Positions 15,663-24,501 are shown, counted from the stretch's first letter. The stretch: DNA of 35,160 bases from Erythrobacter sp. (GCA_013822695.1 PNKW01000028.1:1-35160); one strand, 5' to 3'. The notes: a model not told the origin generated them from the sequence alone. Numbers and translations: made by a program.

Positions 15663-18032
15663 ATGACCTTCCTGCACCGCATTCTGGGGCGCGCTCGCCG
15701 CGCGCAGCGATCGGATAGCCGGCGCGCGGCCGCGCTGATGATTGCGTTGCTCGCGCTGCCGGTTTCGGTCGCGGCGCTGTCCGGGGCCTTCCGTGGCATC
15801 GAAAACCGCCTTGGCGAACTTACCTTCGCGCTGTTCGGTCAGGAAGCCAGCGGCCAGGTCCACGTGGTCGAGATGGACGCCGCCAGCATGGCCGCGATCC
15901 GCCGCTGGCCCTGGCCGCGCGACCATTTTGCGCGGGTCGTGCGCAATCTCGATGCCGCCGGTGCACGCTCGATCAGCTTCGATGTCGATTTCTCGAGCAG
16001 CGCCGATCCAGCCGGCGATGCGGCATTCGGCGCCGCGATCGCTTCCTCGCGCGCCCCGGTCGCGCTGCCGACCTTCGCGCAGGCCGCCGGCTTCGGTGAT
16101 GACCGCCAGCTTGATGCGCTGCCGATCCCGATCCTGCGCGAACACGCCCAGCTCGCCTCGGTCTCGGTCGCGCCGGATCCTGACGGCTATGTGAGGCGCC
16201 TGCCGTTCGGCACCGTGACCAGCGCCACGGCGCGGCCTTCGCTCGCCGCGACCGTCGCGGGACGCAGCGGAATGGTGGACGCCGACTTCCCGGTCGATTT
16301 CGCAATTCAACCCGCCACCATCCCACGCCACAGCTTCATCGCCATCGAGAACGGGATGTTCCCGAAAGGCAGTCTGGCGGGCAAGGACGTGGTCATCGGC
16401 GCGACCGCGATCGAGCTCGGCGACCGTTATGCCGTTCCGCATCACGGGGTGATCCCGGGCGTGATCATCCAGGCGCTTGGGGCCGAGACGCTGCGCCGCG
16501 GCGTTCCGGTCTACGGCTCGTGGTCGCTGCCGCTGTTGCTCGCCTTCCTGCCCGCGATGGTCGTTCTGGCTGCCGGACGCCGCCGCGCGGTGGCTGTGCG
16601 CACCGGTATTGCTGCACTGGTGCTGGTCGCGAGCTGGCTGGGCGCGCGGATCGGCCTGTCGGTGTGGTTCGAGATCGTCCCCGCCCTGGTCCTGCTGCTG
16701 GCAGCAGGCGCGCTGCGTCACCTCATCCTCGCCCATCGCTTTGCCGAGGTGCGGCGGCGGATCGACCCCGATTCGGGCCTGCCCAACCGCCTCGCCCTCG
16801 CCGCGCGCGATCCCCACCCGGCCGACCGCTTCGTCATCGCCGCGCAGATCGACGATTTCGACGCGCTCAAGCTGGCGATGGAGAGCGAAAGCCTCGGCGT
16901 GTTGCTTCGGCGCATTGCCGAGCGGCTCAGGGTCGCCAGCGGTGTGTCCGCCATCTACCGCAGCGAGGATCGCACGCTGGCATGGCTCTCGCCACTTCCG
17001 ATCGACGAGCTCGAATCCCAGCTAAGCGGCCTGCGCGCGCTGATGCGCAGCCCCTTCGAGCTTGGCGGGCGGCGGCTCGGCGTATCGCTGACCTTCGGGG
17101 TCGCTGATGCCGACATGGCCGATCCCGCCGCGCTCGCCGCCCATGCTGCGAGCCAGGCCAAACGTGCGGGCAAGTTCTGGCGGCTCCACACCATCGAGGC
17201 GGGCGAGACGATCAGCCGCGAGCTGTCGCTGCTCGGCGATCTTGACGACGCGCTGAAGAACGGCGGCATCACCGTGCTCTATCAGCCCAAGCTCAACCTC
17301 GTGACCCGCCGGATCGACGCGGTCGAGGCGCTGGTGCGCTGGAACCACCCGGACCGCGGGTTTCTGCCCCCCGATTTCTTCATCCCGCTGTTCGAGGAGC
17401 GCGGGCGGCTCGACGATCTGACGCTGGCGGTGATCGCGCAGTCGCTGGCGGACGCGCAAAGCTGGCGCGCGCGCGGGCTCCACATCGGCGTGGCGGTCAA
17501 TATCTCGGCCGCGCTCCTGACCGCGGAGAGCTTCGAGAGCCGCGCGCTGGCGCTGGTCGCCAAGGGAGGGCTCGCCGCCGGGCGGGTCACTTTCGAAGTC
17601 ACCGAAAGCGCGCAGTTCGAGGATGTGGGCCTTGCCATCGCCGCGCTCGAGAGGTTCCGTGCGGCAGGCATCCGCATTTCGATGGACGATTACGGCACCG
17701 GCCAGTCGGCGCTCAACTACCTGAAGCTGCTGCCTCTTTCGGAGCTGAAGATCGACCGCATGTTCGTGGCGCAGGCCCATATCGACAAGGGCGATGCGAT
17801 GCTGGTGCGATCGACGGTGCAGCTGGCGCATGAGCTCGGCCTCAAGGTCGTGGCCGAGGGGATCGAGGAGAGCGCATGCCTCGAATTCCTCAGCGGAATC
17901 GGCTGCGACTATGCGCAGGGCTATTTCGTCGGGCGTCCGCTGGCGGCGGCTGATCTTGCCGCGCTGGCGGCCGCGACCGACGCGGCTGCCGAGGCTCCGG
18001 CCCCCGCGCCCATGCGCCTGCGGGTTGCCTGA
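15663..18032 (+). CDS. CHASE2 sensor with degenerate GGDEF and intact EAL phosphodiesterase domain
   Basis: This 789-aa inner-membrane protein probably degrades cyclic di-GMP in response to an extracytoplasmic signal. An N-terminal helix (about 24-44) is followed by a periplasmic CHASE2 domain to about 280, three membrane helices (about 286-355), a GGDEF-like domain (about 368-510) and an EAL domain (about 530-770). The GGDEF signature is absent: the matching position reads SEDRT (434-438), so cyclase activity is unlikely. The EAL domain keeps E555-A-L, the Asn of VNIS, EVTES, DDYGTG (675-680), KIDR, AEGIE and QGY, so it should be catalytic. The FecR-domain gene 20 bp upstream probably shares its operon and signal. 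Confidence 0.92.
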   Translation: MTFLHRILGRARRAQRSDSRRAAALMIALLALPVSVAALSGAFRGIENRLGELTFALFGQEASGQVHVVEMDAASMAAIRRWPWPRDHFARVVRNLDAAGARSISFDVDFSSSADPAGDAAFGAAIASSRAPVALPTFAQAAGFGDDRQLDALPIPILREHAQLASVSVAPDPDGYVRRLPFGTVTSATARPSLAATVAGRSGMVDADFPVDFAIQPATIPRHSFIAIENGMFPKGSLAGKDVVIGATAIELGDRYAVPHHGVIPGVIIQALGAETLRRGVPVYGSWSLPLLLAFLPAMVVLAAGRRRAVAVRTGIAALVLVASWLGARIGLSVWFEIVPALVLLLAAGALRHLILAHRFAEVRRRIDPDSGLPNRLALAARDPHPADRFVIAAQIDDFDALKLAMESESLGVLLRRIAERLRVASGVSAIYRSEDRTLAWLSPLPIDELESQLSGLRALMRSPFELGGRRLGVSLTFGVADADMADPAALAAHAASQAKRAGKFWRLHTIEAGETISRELSLLGDLDDALKNGGITVLYQPKLNLVTRRIDAVEALVRWNHPDRGFLPPDFFIPLFEERGRLDDLTLAVIAQSLADAQSWRARGLHIGVAVNISAALLTAESFESRALALVAKGGLAAGRVTFEVTESAQFEDVGLAIAALERFRAAGIRISMDDYGTGQSALNYLKLLPLSELKIDRMFVAQAHIDKGDAMLVRSTVQLAHELGLKVVAEGIEESACLEFLSGIGCDYAQGYFVGRPLAAADLAALAAATDAAAEAPAPAPMRLRVA

Positions 18033-18144
18033 CCCGCATCTCATCCCCGGATCGGCTCCGTGCAGGTGCTTCCACCCTACTGAAACAGGCTCTAGGTTGC
18101 ACCCCGCAAGCGGCTGCCCGAGCGGCGCTGCGCAGGAGGAGCGG

Positions 18145-18447
18145 ATGAAACCCACGCTGGTCGCAGCTGTCGCGGCAATGAGCCTTGCAGGCTGCGCCAC
18201 CACCGGCAGCGCGCCCGATCAGGCTGCCGCACTTTCCGGGGCCATGGCCTGCAAGGCGGACGCGGCGCAGTCTCACGTCGGCCAGCAGGCGGGTCAGGTG
18301 ACCGGGACCGCAATCCTCAAGGACAGCGGCGCGCGCACTCTGCGCTGGGGGCCGCCGAACAGCGCCTGGACGATGGATTTCCGCGAGGACCGCGTTAACG
18401 TGCGCTACGATGACACAATGAAGATCACGGACATCACCTGCGGATGA
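18145..18447 (+). CDS. I78-family peptidase-inhibitor-like lipoprotein
   Basis: This 100-aa protein has a lipoprotein signal with a good lipobox (LAGC, Cys at residue 17), so it should be membrane-anchored on the periplasmic side. The C-terminal part (TLRWGPPNSAWTMDF, then RVNVRYDDTMKITDITCG) matches the Inhibitor I78 pattern, including its closing I-x-CG. I78 proteins inhibit serine proteases, but the target here is unknown. AGGAGGA lies four bases before the ATG. Its stop overlaps the RidA start (ATGA). Confidence 0.78.
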   Translation: MKPTLVAAVAAMSLAGCATTGSAPDQAAALSGAMACKADAAQSHVGQQAGQVTGTAILKDSGARTLRWGPPNSAWTMDFREDRVNVRYDDTMKITDITCG

Positions 18448-18845
18448 GCGACATGGGTAAGCAGCGTCAGCGAACCACATCAGGCTCTCCCTTCGAGGAG
18501 ACCTTCGGCTTTGCGCGCGCGGTGCGGGAGGGCAATCGCATCATCGTCGCGGGCACCGGCCCGGTCGAGCCTGATGGCTCCACCACGCCGGGCGGCGTTG
18601 CCGCGCAGGCCGAGCGGTGCTGCACGATCATCGTCGCCGCGATCGAGGCGCTGGGCGGGAGCGCGGCGGACGTGGTGCGCACCCGCATGCTGCTGACCGA
18701 TCCTGAAGATCAGAACGCGGTCGGCGCAGTCCATGCGCGCTACTTCGCCGCAGCCAAGCCAGCCGCGACGATGGCGGGGGTCGCCTGGCTGTGCCGTCCC
18801 GAATGGCGCGTCGAGATCGAAGCCGAAGCGGTGATCCCAGGGTGA
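18444..18845 (+). CDS. RidA family enamine/imine deaminase
   Basis: This 133-aa cytoplasmic protein has the RidA (YjgF/YER057c/UK114) fold pattern: FARAVREGNRIIVAGTGP, a long helix with AAIEALGGSAADVVRTRML, and the closing RVEIEAEAVI, whose Arg normally binds the substrate carboxylate. RidA proteins hydrolyse reactive enamines such as 2-aminoacrylate. It overlaps the lipoprotein stop by 4 bp and the DUF1214 start by 1 bp, so it is central in a four-gene unit. The sequence is nearer the diverged Rid subfamilies than E. coli RidA, so the substrate is not assigned. Confidence 0.88.
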   Translation: MSDMGKQRQRTTSGSPFEETFGFARAVREGNRIIVAGTGPVEPDGSTTPGGVAAQAERCCTIIVAAIEALGGSAADVVRTRMLLTDPEDQNAVGAVHARYFAAAKPAATMAGVAWLCRPEWRVEIEAEAVIPG

Positions 18846-19444
18846 TGCGGCAGTCTTTGCGATATCTTGGCGCGGTCGTGGCCGGGTCATTGCTGGGGCT
18901 TGGCAGCGCGCTGTGGCTGGCGGGTCTATGGCCTGCGCGCAGCAACATGGCGTTCGGCGATGTCGATGTCGGCGGCTGGCGCAGCGATTTTGCGATCGGA
19001 TCGGAGGCCGCCGATCCCTACACCCGCGCCCGGGTCGCACGCCACGGGTTGCTGGCGCTTGCCAAAACCGAGGCGGTCTATTTCACCCGCGCCACCGACG
19101 ATGCGGGCGCGCCCTTGCGCGAGGCGTGCACCTACATTCTGTCGGGCGGGGCCATGCCGGCAAAGTGGTGGTCGGTGACGCTCTATGACGGGCAGAGCAT
19201 GCTCCCTGCCAACACCGACGGCGCGCTGAGCATCGATGCCGAGCGGGCTGGGGGCGGCGAATGGTCGGCGGTGATCGCGCCGCGGCGGCCTGCGCAAGGC
19301 AGCCTGTGGATTTCAAGCCGGGGCGCAAAGGCCTTCGACCTGACTCTCAGGCTCTACAGGCCGAGCGCCGCGCTGCTGGCGAACCCCAACGCCGCACTCA
19401 AGCCCCCGCGGATCGAGCGCATTTCGTGCGAGGGCGCGGCGTGA
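18845..19444 (+). CDS. DUF1214 domain protein
   Basis: This 199-aa protein has one N-terminal membrane helix (about 6-27) and a DUF1214-type domain with REACTYILSGGAMPAKWWS and VTLYD in the centre and SLWISSRG toward the end. DUF1214 and DUF1254 often occur together, fused or adjacent, with no settled function. The start is the ATG in TGATG, sharing one base with the RidA stop; a GTG one codon earlier is possible. Its own stop overlaps the DUF1254 start by 4 bp. Confidence 0.8.
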   Translation: MRQSLRYLGAVVAGSLLGLGSALWLAGLWPARSNMAFGDVDVGGWRSDFAIGSEAADPYTRARVARHGLLALAKTEAVYFTRATDDAGAPLREACTYILSGGAMPAKWWSVTLYDGQSMLPANTDGALSIDAERAGGGEWSAVIAPRRPAQGSLWISSRGAKAFDLTLRLYRPSAALLANPNAALKPPRIERISCEGAA

Positions 19445-19962
19445 AACGGTGGGCCGGGCCGCTCGCCGTGCTGCTGTGCACCGCTGCGGCGACGCATGTC
19501 GCCACGCTGCACTTCACCCCTGCGGTGATCATGGACCGCGCGATGGATGCGCTGGACGCGCGCGGTGTGGCGCTCCACGCCTTCACAACACCGCAGCGGG
19601 TGACCCCGCAGACGCAGAGCGTGGTGCGTTCCTCGCCCGATCTCTATTACGCGCTGTGCCGCTATGACCTCGGCGATCCCGCCGCGCGGCTGACGGTAAG
19701 GATGGGGGACTGGCCCGACTACCAGTCGCTCGCCTTCTTCGACGCGCGCACCGACAATTTTGCGACCCTGCGCGGCACGGGACGAAAGGTTGCGGTGCGC
19801 TTGCTGCCTCCGGGGAGCGCGCCCGAGCAAGGCGCGATCGTCAGCCCGACCGGGCGCGGCGTTATCCTGATCCGTCGGCTCGCGCCGACGCCTGCGCGCT
19901 TCGCCGCCGCCGCCGAGGCGGGCAAGGCCGACGCGTGTCAGCTTGAGCGGGTCAGCCGCTGA
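19441..19962 (+). CDS. DUF1254 domain protein
   Basis: This 173-aa protein starts at a GTG that overlaps the DUF1214 stop (GTGA). It has an N-terminal hydrophobic helix and a short DUF1254-like domain (VVRSSPDLYYALCRYDLGD, then DYQSLAFFDARTDNFAT). It should be exported or anchored together with its DUF1214 partner. The arrangement as two short coupled genes is common in alphaproteobacteria. The last 11 bp overlap the 3' end of the convergent CxxC protein gene. Confidence 0.8.
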   Translation: MKRWAGPLAVLLCTAAATHVATLHFTPAVIMDRAMDALDARGVALHAFTTPQRVTPQTQSVVRSSPDLYYALCRYDLGDPAARLTVRMGDWPDYQSLAFFDARTDNFATLRGTGRKVAVRLLPPGSAPEQGAIVSPTGRGVILIRRLAPTPARFAAAAEAGKADACQLERVSR

Positions 19963-20320
19963 CGGCGCCTAGCCGCGCTTCGATGAGGGCGATCAGCGAA
20001 GCCAGATCGGCCAGCGCATCGAGCTCCGCAGCGCTCACCAGCACTTCGGGTGCCGGCCCGTCGTCCCCCAGCAAGATGGCCGGGAGCGGCAGATCGCGGG
20101 TGTCGAGATCCGCGCGGAATTCGTCGCGGTAGAGAAACAGCGTTGGCATCCCCACGCTGGCGAGAAACCGCGACCACGCAGGTCGCTTCGAAACCGCGCC
20201 ATAGGTCAGCGCGCACAGCGAGCACGGGTAGGTCGCCGGGCTCGCCAGCTTGTGGACCGCGTCGCCCGCCGCATTCAGCAGCCCGCCCTTGGCGTTATAG
20301 ATGAAAATGAGCGTGGGCAT
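19952..20320 (-). CDS. Small protein with a CSLC motif, family not recognised
   Basis: This 122-aa protein begins with a predicted beta strand (PTLIFIYNAKGG), then carries a C-x2-C motif (YPCSLCALTYG, Cys at about 34 and 37), a second strand (MPTLFLYRDEF) and a helical C-terminus. The layout hints at a thioredoxin-like or metal-binding fold, but I cannot name the family. No signal peptide is present. The start is the ATG at 20320. It is divergent from the valine operon and convergent with the DUF1254 gene. Confidence 0.65.
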   Translation of the reverse strand: MPTLIFIYNAKGGLLNAAGDAVHKLASPATYPCSLCALTYGAVSKRPAWSRFLASVGMPTLFLYRDEFRADLDTRDLPLPAILLGDDGPAPEVLVSAAELDALADLASLIALIEARLGAVSG

Positions 20321-20445
20321 GCTTCGGGCAATTCCTCTCGTTACGCGTGGTCGCGATTTAGCGATGTGATGCGTACCAAACGTGCCAATCCCTAGCAAAA
20401 TTCCGCTCGCCCCCCGTGCGGCCCGCTCTTTTCCCTTGCGCGCAA

Positions 20446-20464
20446 GGCCGCTAGAGCAGCGGCC
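20446..20464 (+). promoter_or_regulatory. Hairpin directly before the acyl-CoA dehydrogenase start
   Basis: GGCCGCT-AGAGC-AGCGGCC forms a perfect 7-bp stem with a 5-base loop whose last base touches the ATG at 20465. A perfect 14-bp palindrome (CCTTGCGCGCAAGG, 20434-20447) overlaps its left edge. No Shine-Dalgarno sequence is visible between them. The two elements could be an operator, a translation-limiting leader structure, or sequence around the promoter of a leaderless mRNA. The function is not shown. Confidence 0.35.
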
Positions 20465-21610
20465 ATGACCGGGCAATTCCAACTCACCGAAGATCAGCTC
20501 GCCATCCGCGAGCTGGCGGAGCGCTTCACCGCCGACAATATCACGCCCTTTGCGGCCGAATGGGACGAGAAGCACATCTTCCCCAGGGACGTGATCAAGC
20601 GCAGCGCCGAGCTCGGCTTCGGGGCAATCTATGTCTCGGAAGAATCGGGCGGTATCGGCCTCGGCCGGCTCGAGGCGGCGCTGATCATGGAAGCGATGGC
20701 CTATGGCTGCCCTTCGACCAGCGCCTTCATCTCGATCCACAACATGGCCGCATGGATGATCGACCAGTTCGGCGGGGCCGAGGTCAAGGCGAAGTATCTG
20801 CCCGACCTCGTCACGATGGAGAAGATCGCGAGCTATGCCCTGACCGAGCCGGGCAGCGGATCGGACGCAGCCGCGCTCAAGACCACGGCTCGGCTGGATG
20901 GTGACCACTATGTCTTGAACGGCACCAAGCAGTTCATTTCGGGCGGCGGGGTCAATGATGTCTATGTGACGATGGTGCGCACCAGCGACCACAAGACCAA
21001 GGGCATCACCTGCCTCGTGATCGACAAGGATACCCCCGGCGTCAGCTTCGGCGCGCCGGAGAAGAAGCTGGGCTGGAACGCCTCGCCCACCGCACAGGTG
21101 ATCTTCGAGGACGCGCGCGTACCGGTGCCGAACCGCGTGGGCGACGAGGGCGAGGGCTTCCGCTTCGCCATGATGGGGCTTGACGGCGGCCGCCTCAATA
21201 TCGGCGCGTGTTCGCTGGGCGGCGCGCAGCGCTGCCTGGACGAGGCGATTGCCTATACCAAGGACCGCAAGCAATTCGACCAGCCGGTCGCCGATTTCCA
21301 GAACACCCAGTTCATGCTCGCCGACATGGCGACCGATCTCGAAGCGGCGCGTGCGCTGCTTTATCTCGCGGCGGCCAAGGTGACCGACAACGCCCCCGAC
21401 AAGTCGCGTTTCTCGGCGATGGCCAAGCGTTTGGCGACCGACAGCGGCTCGAAGATCGTCAACGACGCGCTGCAATTGTTCGGCGGCTATGGCTACCTGC
21501 GCGACTACCCCATCGAACGCTTCTGGCGCGACCTCAGGGTGCACTCGATCCTTGAAGGCACCAACCAGGTGATGCGCATGATCGTAGGCCGGGATCTGCT
21601 GCGGCAGTGA
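20465..21610 (+). CDS. Acyl-CoA dehydrogenase, probably isobutyryl-CoA dehydrogenase
   Basis: This 381-aa FAD enzyme should oxidise isobutyryl-CoA to methacrylyl-CoA in valine breakdown. It shows the ACAD signatures YALTEPGSGSDAAALKT and, near the end, YLRDYPIERFWRDLRVHSIL, with E364 in LEGTNQVMR as the likely catalytic base, the position used by isobutyryl- and short-chain dehydrogenases. Substrate assignment rests on the operon, which also holds 3-hydroxyisobutyryl-CoA hydrolase and 3-hydroxyisobutyrate dehydrogenase. It is the first gene of the operon, and its TGA overlaps the next GTG by 4 bp. A short hairpin abuts the ATG. Confidence 0.93.
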   Translation: MTGQFQLTEDQLAIRELAERFTADNITPFAAEWDEKHIFPRDVIKRSAELGFGAIYVSEESGGIGLGRLEAALIMEAMAYGCPSTSAFISIHNMAAWMIDQFGGAEVKAKYLPDLVTMEKIASYALTEPGSGSDAAALKTTARLDGDHYVLNGTKQFISGGGVNDVYVTMVRTSDHKTKGITCLVIDKDTPGVSFGAPEKKLGWNASPTAQVIFEDARVPVPNRVGDEGEGFRFAMMGLDGGRLNIGACSLGGAQRCLDEAIAYTKDRKQFDQPVADFQNTQFMLADMATDLEAARALLYLAAAKVTDNAPDKSRFSAMAKRLATDSGSKIVNDALQLFGGYGYLRDYPIERFWRDLRVHSILEGTNQVMRMIVGRDLLRQ

Positions 21611-22263
21611 GGAGTCTGCCCTCACTCCAGTCGCTCAAGGGCTTGTTTCTGCTCTTGTTGGCAGCCACCATGATGCAGTCTTGCACACCCGCAGGCTATA
21701 TCCACTACATCATTTTCAACCAGTCGGATGGTCAGCTCTCCTTTGTCGATTGCAACAAGAATACAACGATTATCCCGCGGGATGGTTATGCGGAGGTCTC
21801 GGGTCTAGTTGGCATCAGCGGTGATAACCTCGATTGTTTCCGCAAGCGGGATCTGGTCGTCGCGCGTGAAGATGGCCGCACATGGCGGTATCAGCTGTGG
21901 GATAACCGCGCGGTCCGGAGCGCGCTCGGGCGCACCACCCGCAAGGTCCGTGAACGCGAACTGGAAGATTTCATCGCCCCGCCTCCGCATCCCACCGCAC
22001 AAGTCTATTTCAGGCAAACGACAATCATTCCGCTGGTGGTGGGCAGGGATGGCGCAATCCGGCCGGTCCGCTGGGAGGCTTTTGACGTTGTCGGTGGTCC
22101 GGACACACAGCTGCTCGACGTCTCCTTGAGCGATGGTGCGCTGCGCTATGCCGATCGCAAGGATAGCTCCTCCGTGCTGATGAAGGCCAGACCGGTGTTT
22201 TTGGAGACTGGCTTGCCAGCCGGCTTTCCGATCAAGCCGATGGCAGACGCGCCGTCACGATGA
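21607..22263 (+). CDS. Putative lipoprotein of unknown function inside the valine operon
   Basis: This 218-aa protein has a positively charged N-terminus, a hydrophobic stretch (GLFLLLLAATM) and a Cys at residue 26 (MQSC), a weak lipobox. It is thus exported and possibly lipidated. The rest is strand-rich and contains two further early Cys residues; no domain is recognised. The GTG start overlaps the dehydrogenase stop (GTGA) and its stop overlaps the VOC start (ATGA). Its bases are visibly more A/T-rich and its codons less GC-ending than its neighbours, suggesting later acquisition. A role in valine catabolism is not supported by anything in the protein. Confidence 0.7.
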   Translation: MRSLPSLQSLKGLFLLLLAATMMQSCTPAGYIHYIIFNQSDGQLSFVDCNKNTTIIPRDGYAEVSGLVGISGDNLDCFRKRDLVVAREDGRTWRYQLWDNRAVRSALGRTTRKVRERELEDFIAPPPHPTAQVYFRQTTIIPLVVGRDGAIRPVRWEAFDVVGGPDTQLLDVSLSDGALRYADRKDSSSVLMKARPVFLETGLPAGFPIKPMADAPSR

Positions 22264-22658
22264 CCGCACACAGTCTGGCGCTTACAACGCTGCTGGTGCC
22301 CGATTACGACGCGGGGATCGCCTTTTGCGTGGGCGGTCTCGGCCTGGAGCTGATCGAGGACAGCGACTTGGGCGGCGGCAAGCGCTGGGTGGTGGTCGGC
22401 GGGAAGGAGGGCGGGCGGTTGTTGCTCGCCAAGGCCGCGACGCCTGCGCAGACCGCCGCGATCGGCAATCAGACCGGCGGTCGGGTGGGTTTTTTCGCGC
22501 ATACGCACGATTTCACGGGCACATATGCACGGCTCGTCGATGCAGGCGCGAAATTTGAAGAACAACCGCGCCGCGAAAGCTATGGCACGGTAGCGGTGTT
22601 CAGCGATCCCTTCGGCAATCGCTGGGACCTGATCGAACCGAAAGATGCGGGGCAATGA
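22260..22658 (+). CDS. VOC family protein (glyoxalase/bleomycin-resistance fold)
   Basis: This 132-aa protein has the two beta-alpha-beta-beta-beta halves of a VOC domain. The first half reads LVPDYDAGIAFCVGGLGLEL and the second ends with FSDPFGNRWDLIEP, the standard closing pattern with its metal-ligand Glu. Members act as glyoxalases, dioxygenases, epimerases or binding proteins, so no reaction is assigned. It overlaps the upstream lipoprotein gene and the downstream hydrolase gene by 4 bp each (ATGA twice). Confidence 0.88.
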   Translation: MTAHSLALTTLLVPDYDAGIAFCVGGLGLELIEDSDLGGGKRWVVVGGKEGGRLLLAKAATPAQTAAIGNQTGGRVGFFAHTHDFTGTYARLVDAGAKFEEQPRRESYGTVAVFSDPFGNRWDLIEPKDAGQ

Positions 22659-23710
22659 CTGACGACGTTCTGATCCGGGTGAATGGCCCCATCGGCCATA
22701 TCAGCCTCAATCGGCCCAAGGCGCTGCACGCGCTGACGCTTGAGATGTGCCACGCGATGAGCGCAGCGCTGACCGCGTGGGCGGAGGATGTCAGCATCAA
22801 GGCGGTGATCCTCGACCATGACGAGGGGCGCGGATTCTGCGCGGGCGGGGACATCGCCTTCCTGCGCGATTCTGCGCTGAACGATGGCGGTGTGTCGGGC
22901 CGCAAGTTCTTCCACGACGAGTATCAGCTCAATCACCAGATGTTCACCTACGCCAAGCCGATCGTGGCCTTCATGGACGGCATCACGATGGGCGGGGGCG
23001 TGGGCATCTCGCAGCCGGCGAAGTTCCGGGTGGCGACCGAGAACACCCGCTTTGCCATGCCCGAAACCGGGATCGGCCTGTTCCCCGATGTCGGCGGCGG
23101 GTGGTATCTTTCGCGTCTCGGCCAGCGGATGGGGCAATTTCTTGCGCTGACCGGCGCGCGGCTCGACGGGTCGGAGTGCCTGTGGACGGGGCTGGCGACG
23201 CACTATGTGCCGCACGATATGCTTGAGGATATCAAGGCGCGCATCCACGATCACCCCGACCGTATCGCGGGCGTGCTCAGCGAACCCGTCGGCACGCCGC
23301 CCAAGGCACGGATCGAGGCCAATGCCGATAGAATCGCCAAGCATTTCGCCTCGGACCGCTACGAGGACATCCTCGCCAGCCTCGAGGCTGCGGCGGAAGC
23401 GGGCGACAACTGGGCCGCGACCGAGCGCGATACGCTCGGCACCAAGAGCCCGCAGACCTGCAAGGTCGCGCTGCGCCAGCTGGCGCAGAGCGCGAAGCTC
23501 ACCGACTTTGCCGACAACATGCGGATGGAATACCGCATCGCCAGCCGCGTGCTCACCCGCCCCGACTTTGCCGAAGGCGTGCGCGCGGTGATCGTCGACA
23601 AGACCAACGACCCCAAGTGGGACCCGGCCACCCCCGAAGCGGTGGGCGAGGACCTGCTCGACGCGATCTTCGCGCCCCTGCCGGATGATGAGGAATGGAA
23701 GCCGCTATGA
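22655..23710 (+). CDS. 3-hydroxyisobutyryl-CoA hydrolase (enoyl-CoA hydratase/isomerase family)
   Basis: This 351-aa crotonase-fold enzyme should release 3-hydroxyisobutyrate from its CoA ester in valine degradation. It has [13 protein letters not shown] for the oxyanion hole, [11 protein letters not shown], and [17 protein letters not shown], where E137 and D145 match the catalytic pair of HIBCH. Length and motifs fit the HIBYL-CoA hydrolase branch and not plain hydratases, which are about 260 aa. The ATG overlaps the VOC stop and its own stop overlaps the next ATG. Confidence 0.92.
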   Translation: MTDDVLIRVNGPIGHISLNRPKALHALTLEMCHAMSAALTAWAEDVSIKAVILDHDEGRGFCAGGDIAFLRDSALNDGGVSGRKFFHDEYQLNHQMFTYAKPIVAFMDGITMGGGVGISQPAKFRVATENTRFAMPETGIGLFPDVGGGWYLSRLGQRMGQFLALTGARLDGSECLWTGLATHYVPHDMLEDIKARIHDHPDRIAGVLSEPVGTPPKARIEANADRIAKHFASDRYEDILASLEAAAEAGDNWAATERDTLGTKSPQTCKVALRQLAQSAKLTDFADNMRMEYRIASRVLTRPDFAEGVRAVIVDKTNDPKWDPATPEAVGEDLLDAIFAPLPDDEEWKPL

Positions 23711-24501
23711 CCTACGAAACCATCACCGCCGAGGCCGATGCGCACTGCACCAAGGGCGTCACGCTGCTGACGATCAACCGCCCGCATGCGCTGAACGCCT
23801 TGAATTCCAAGGTGCTGGAGGAACTGATCCACGCCTTCGCCGCCTATCAGGCGGACGGCTCGCAGCTCTGCGCGATCCTTACCGGCAGCGGCGACAAGGC
23901 CTTTGCCGCAGGTGCCGACATCAAGGAAATGAGCGACAAGGCCGCGGCCGATTTCTTCCTCGACGATTTCTTCAGCCCCTGGACCAGCGAGATCGTCAAG
24001 AAGACCCGCAAGCCGTGGATCGCGGCGGTCAACGGCTTTGCGCTGGGCGGCGGGTGCGAGCTTGCCATGATGGCGGATTTCATCATCGCTTCTGACAAGG
24101 CCAAGTTCGGCCAGCCCGAAATCAAGCTCGGCGTCGCCCCCGGCATGGGCGGATCGCAGCGGCTGACCCGCGCGATCGGCAAGTCGAAGTCGATGGAAAT
24201 GTGCCTCACCGGCCGGATGATGGCGGCGGAGGAAGCCGAGCGCAGCAACCTCGTCGCCCGCGTGGTGCCGCATGAGGAGCTGATCGGCGAGGCTTTGAGA
24301 ACCGCTGCAACCATCGCAGCGATGCCGCCGATGGCGGTGATCGCCAACAAGGAAATGGTGAACTCGGCCTTCGAGATGACGCTGGATCAGGGGCTGATCG
24401 TCGAGCGCCGGATCTTCCAGATCCTCACCGCGAGCGAGGACAAGGCCGAGGGGATGGCAGCCTTTATCGAGAAGCGCGAGGGGCAGTGGAAGGGGCGGTA
24501 G
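23707..24501 (+). CDS. Enoyl-CoA hydratase
   Basis: This 264-aa crotonase should hydrate methacrylyl-CoA to 3-hydroxyisobutyryl-CoA here and may also serve fatty-acid oxidation. Both catalytic glutamates are present at the canonical 20-residue distance: E118 ([11 protein letters not shown]) and E138 (FGQPEIKLG). The oxyanion loop reads [10 protein letters not shown]. The start is the ATG overlapping the hydrolase stop (ATGA). A GC-rich inverted-repeat element follows before mmsB. Confidence 0.94.
   Translation: MTYETITAEADAHCTKGVTLLTINRPHALNALNSKVLEELIHAFAAYQADGSQLCAILTGSGDKAFAAGADIKEMSDKAAADFFLDDFFSPWTSEIVKKTRKPWIAAVNGFALGGGCELAMMADFIIASDKAKFGQPEIKLGVAPGMGGSQRLTRAIGKSKSMEMCLTGRMMAAEEAERSNLVARVVPHEELIGEALRTAATIAAMPPMAVIANKEMVNSAFEMTLDQGLIVERRIFQILTASEDKAEGMAAFIEKREGQWKGR

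Noticed and set aside
14901..16817. 638-residue open frame on the minus strand with Pro/Ser-rich repeats
   Set aside because: It is the antisense shadow of the 51-bp repeats and the CHASE2 gene. It lacks a start signal and any recognisable domain, while the plus-strand genes have clear ones.
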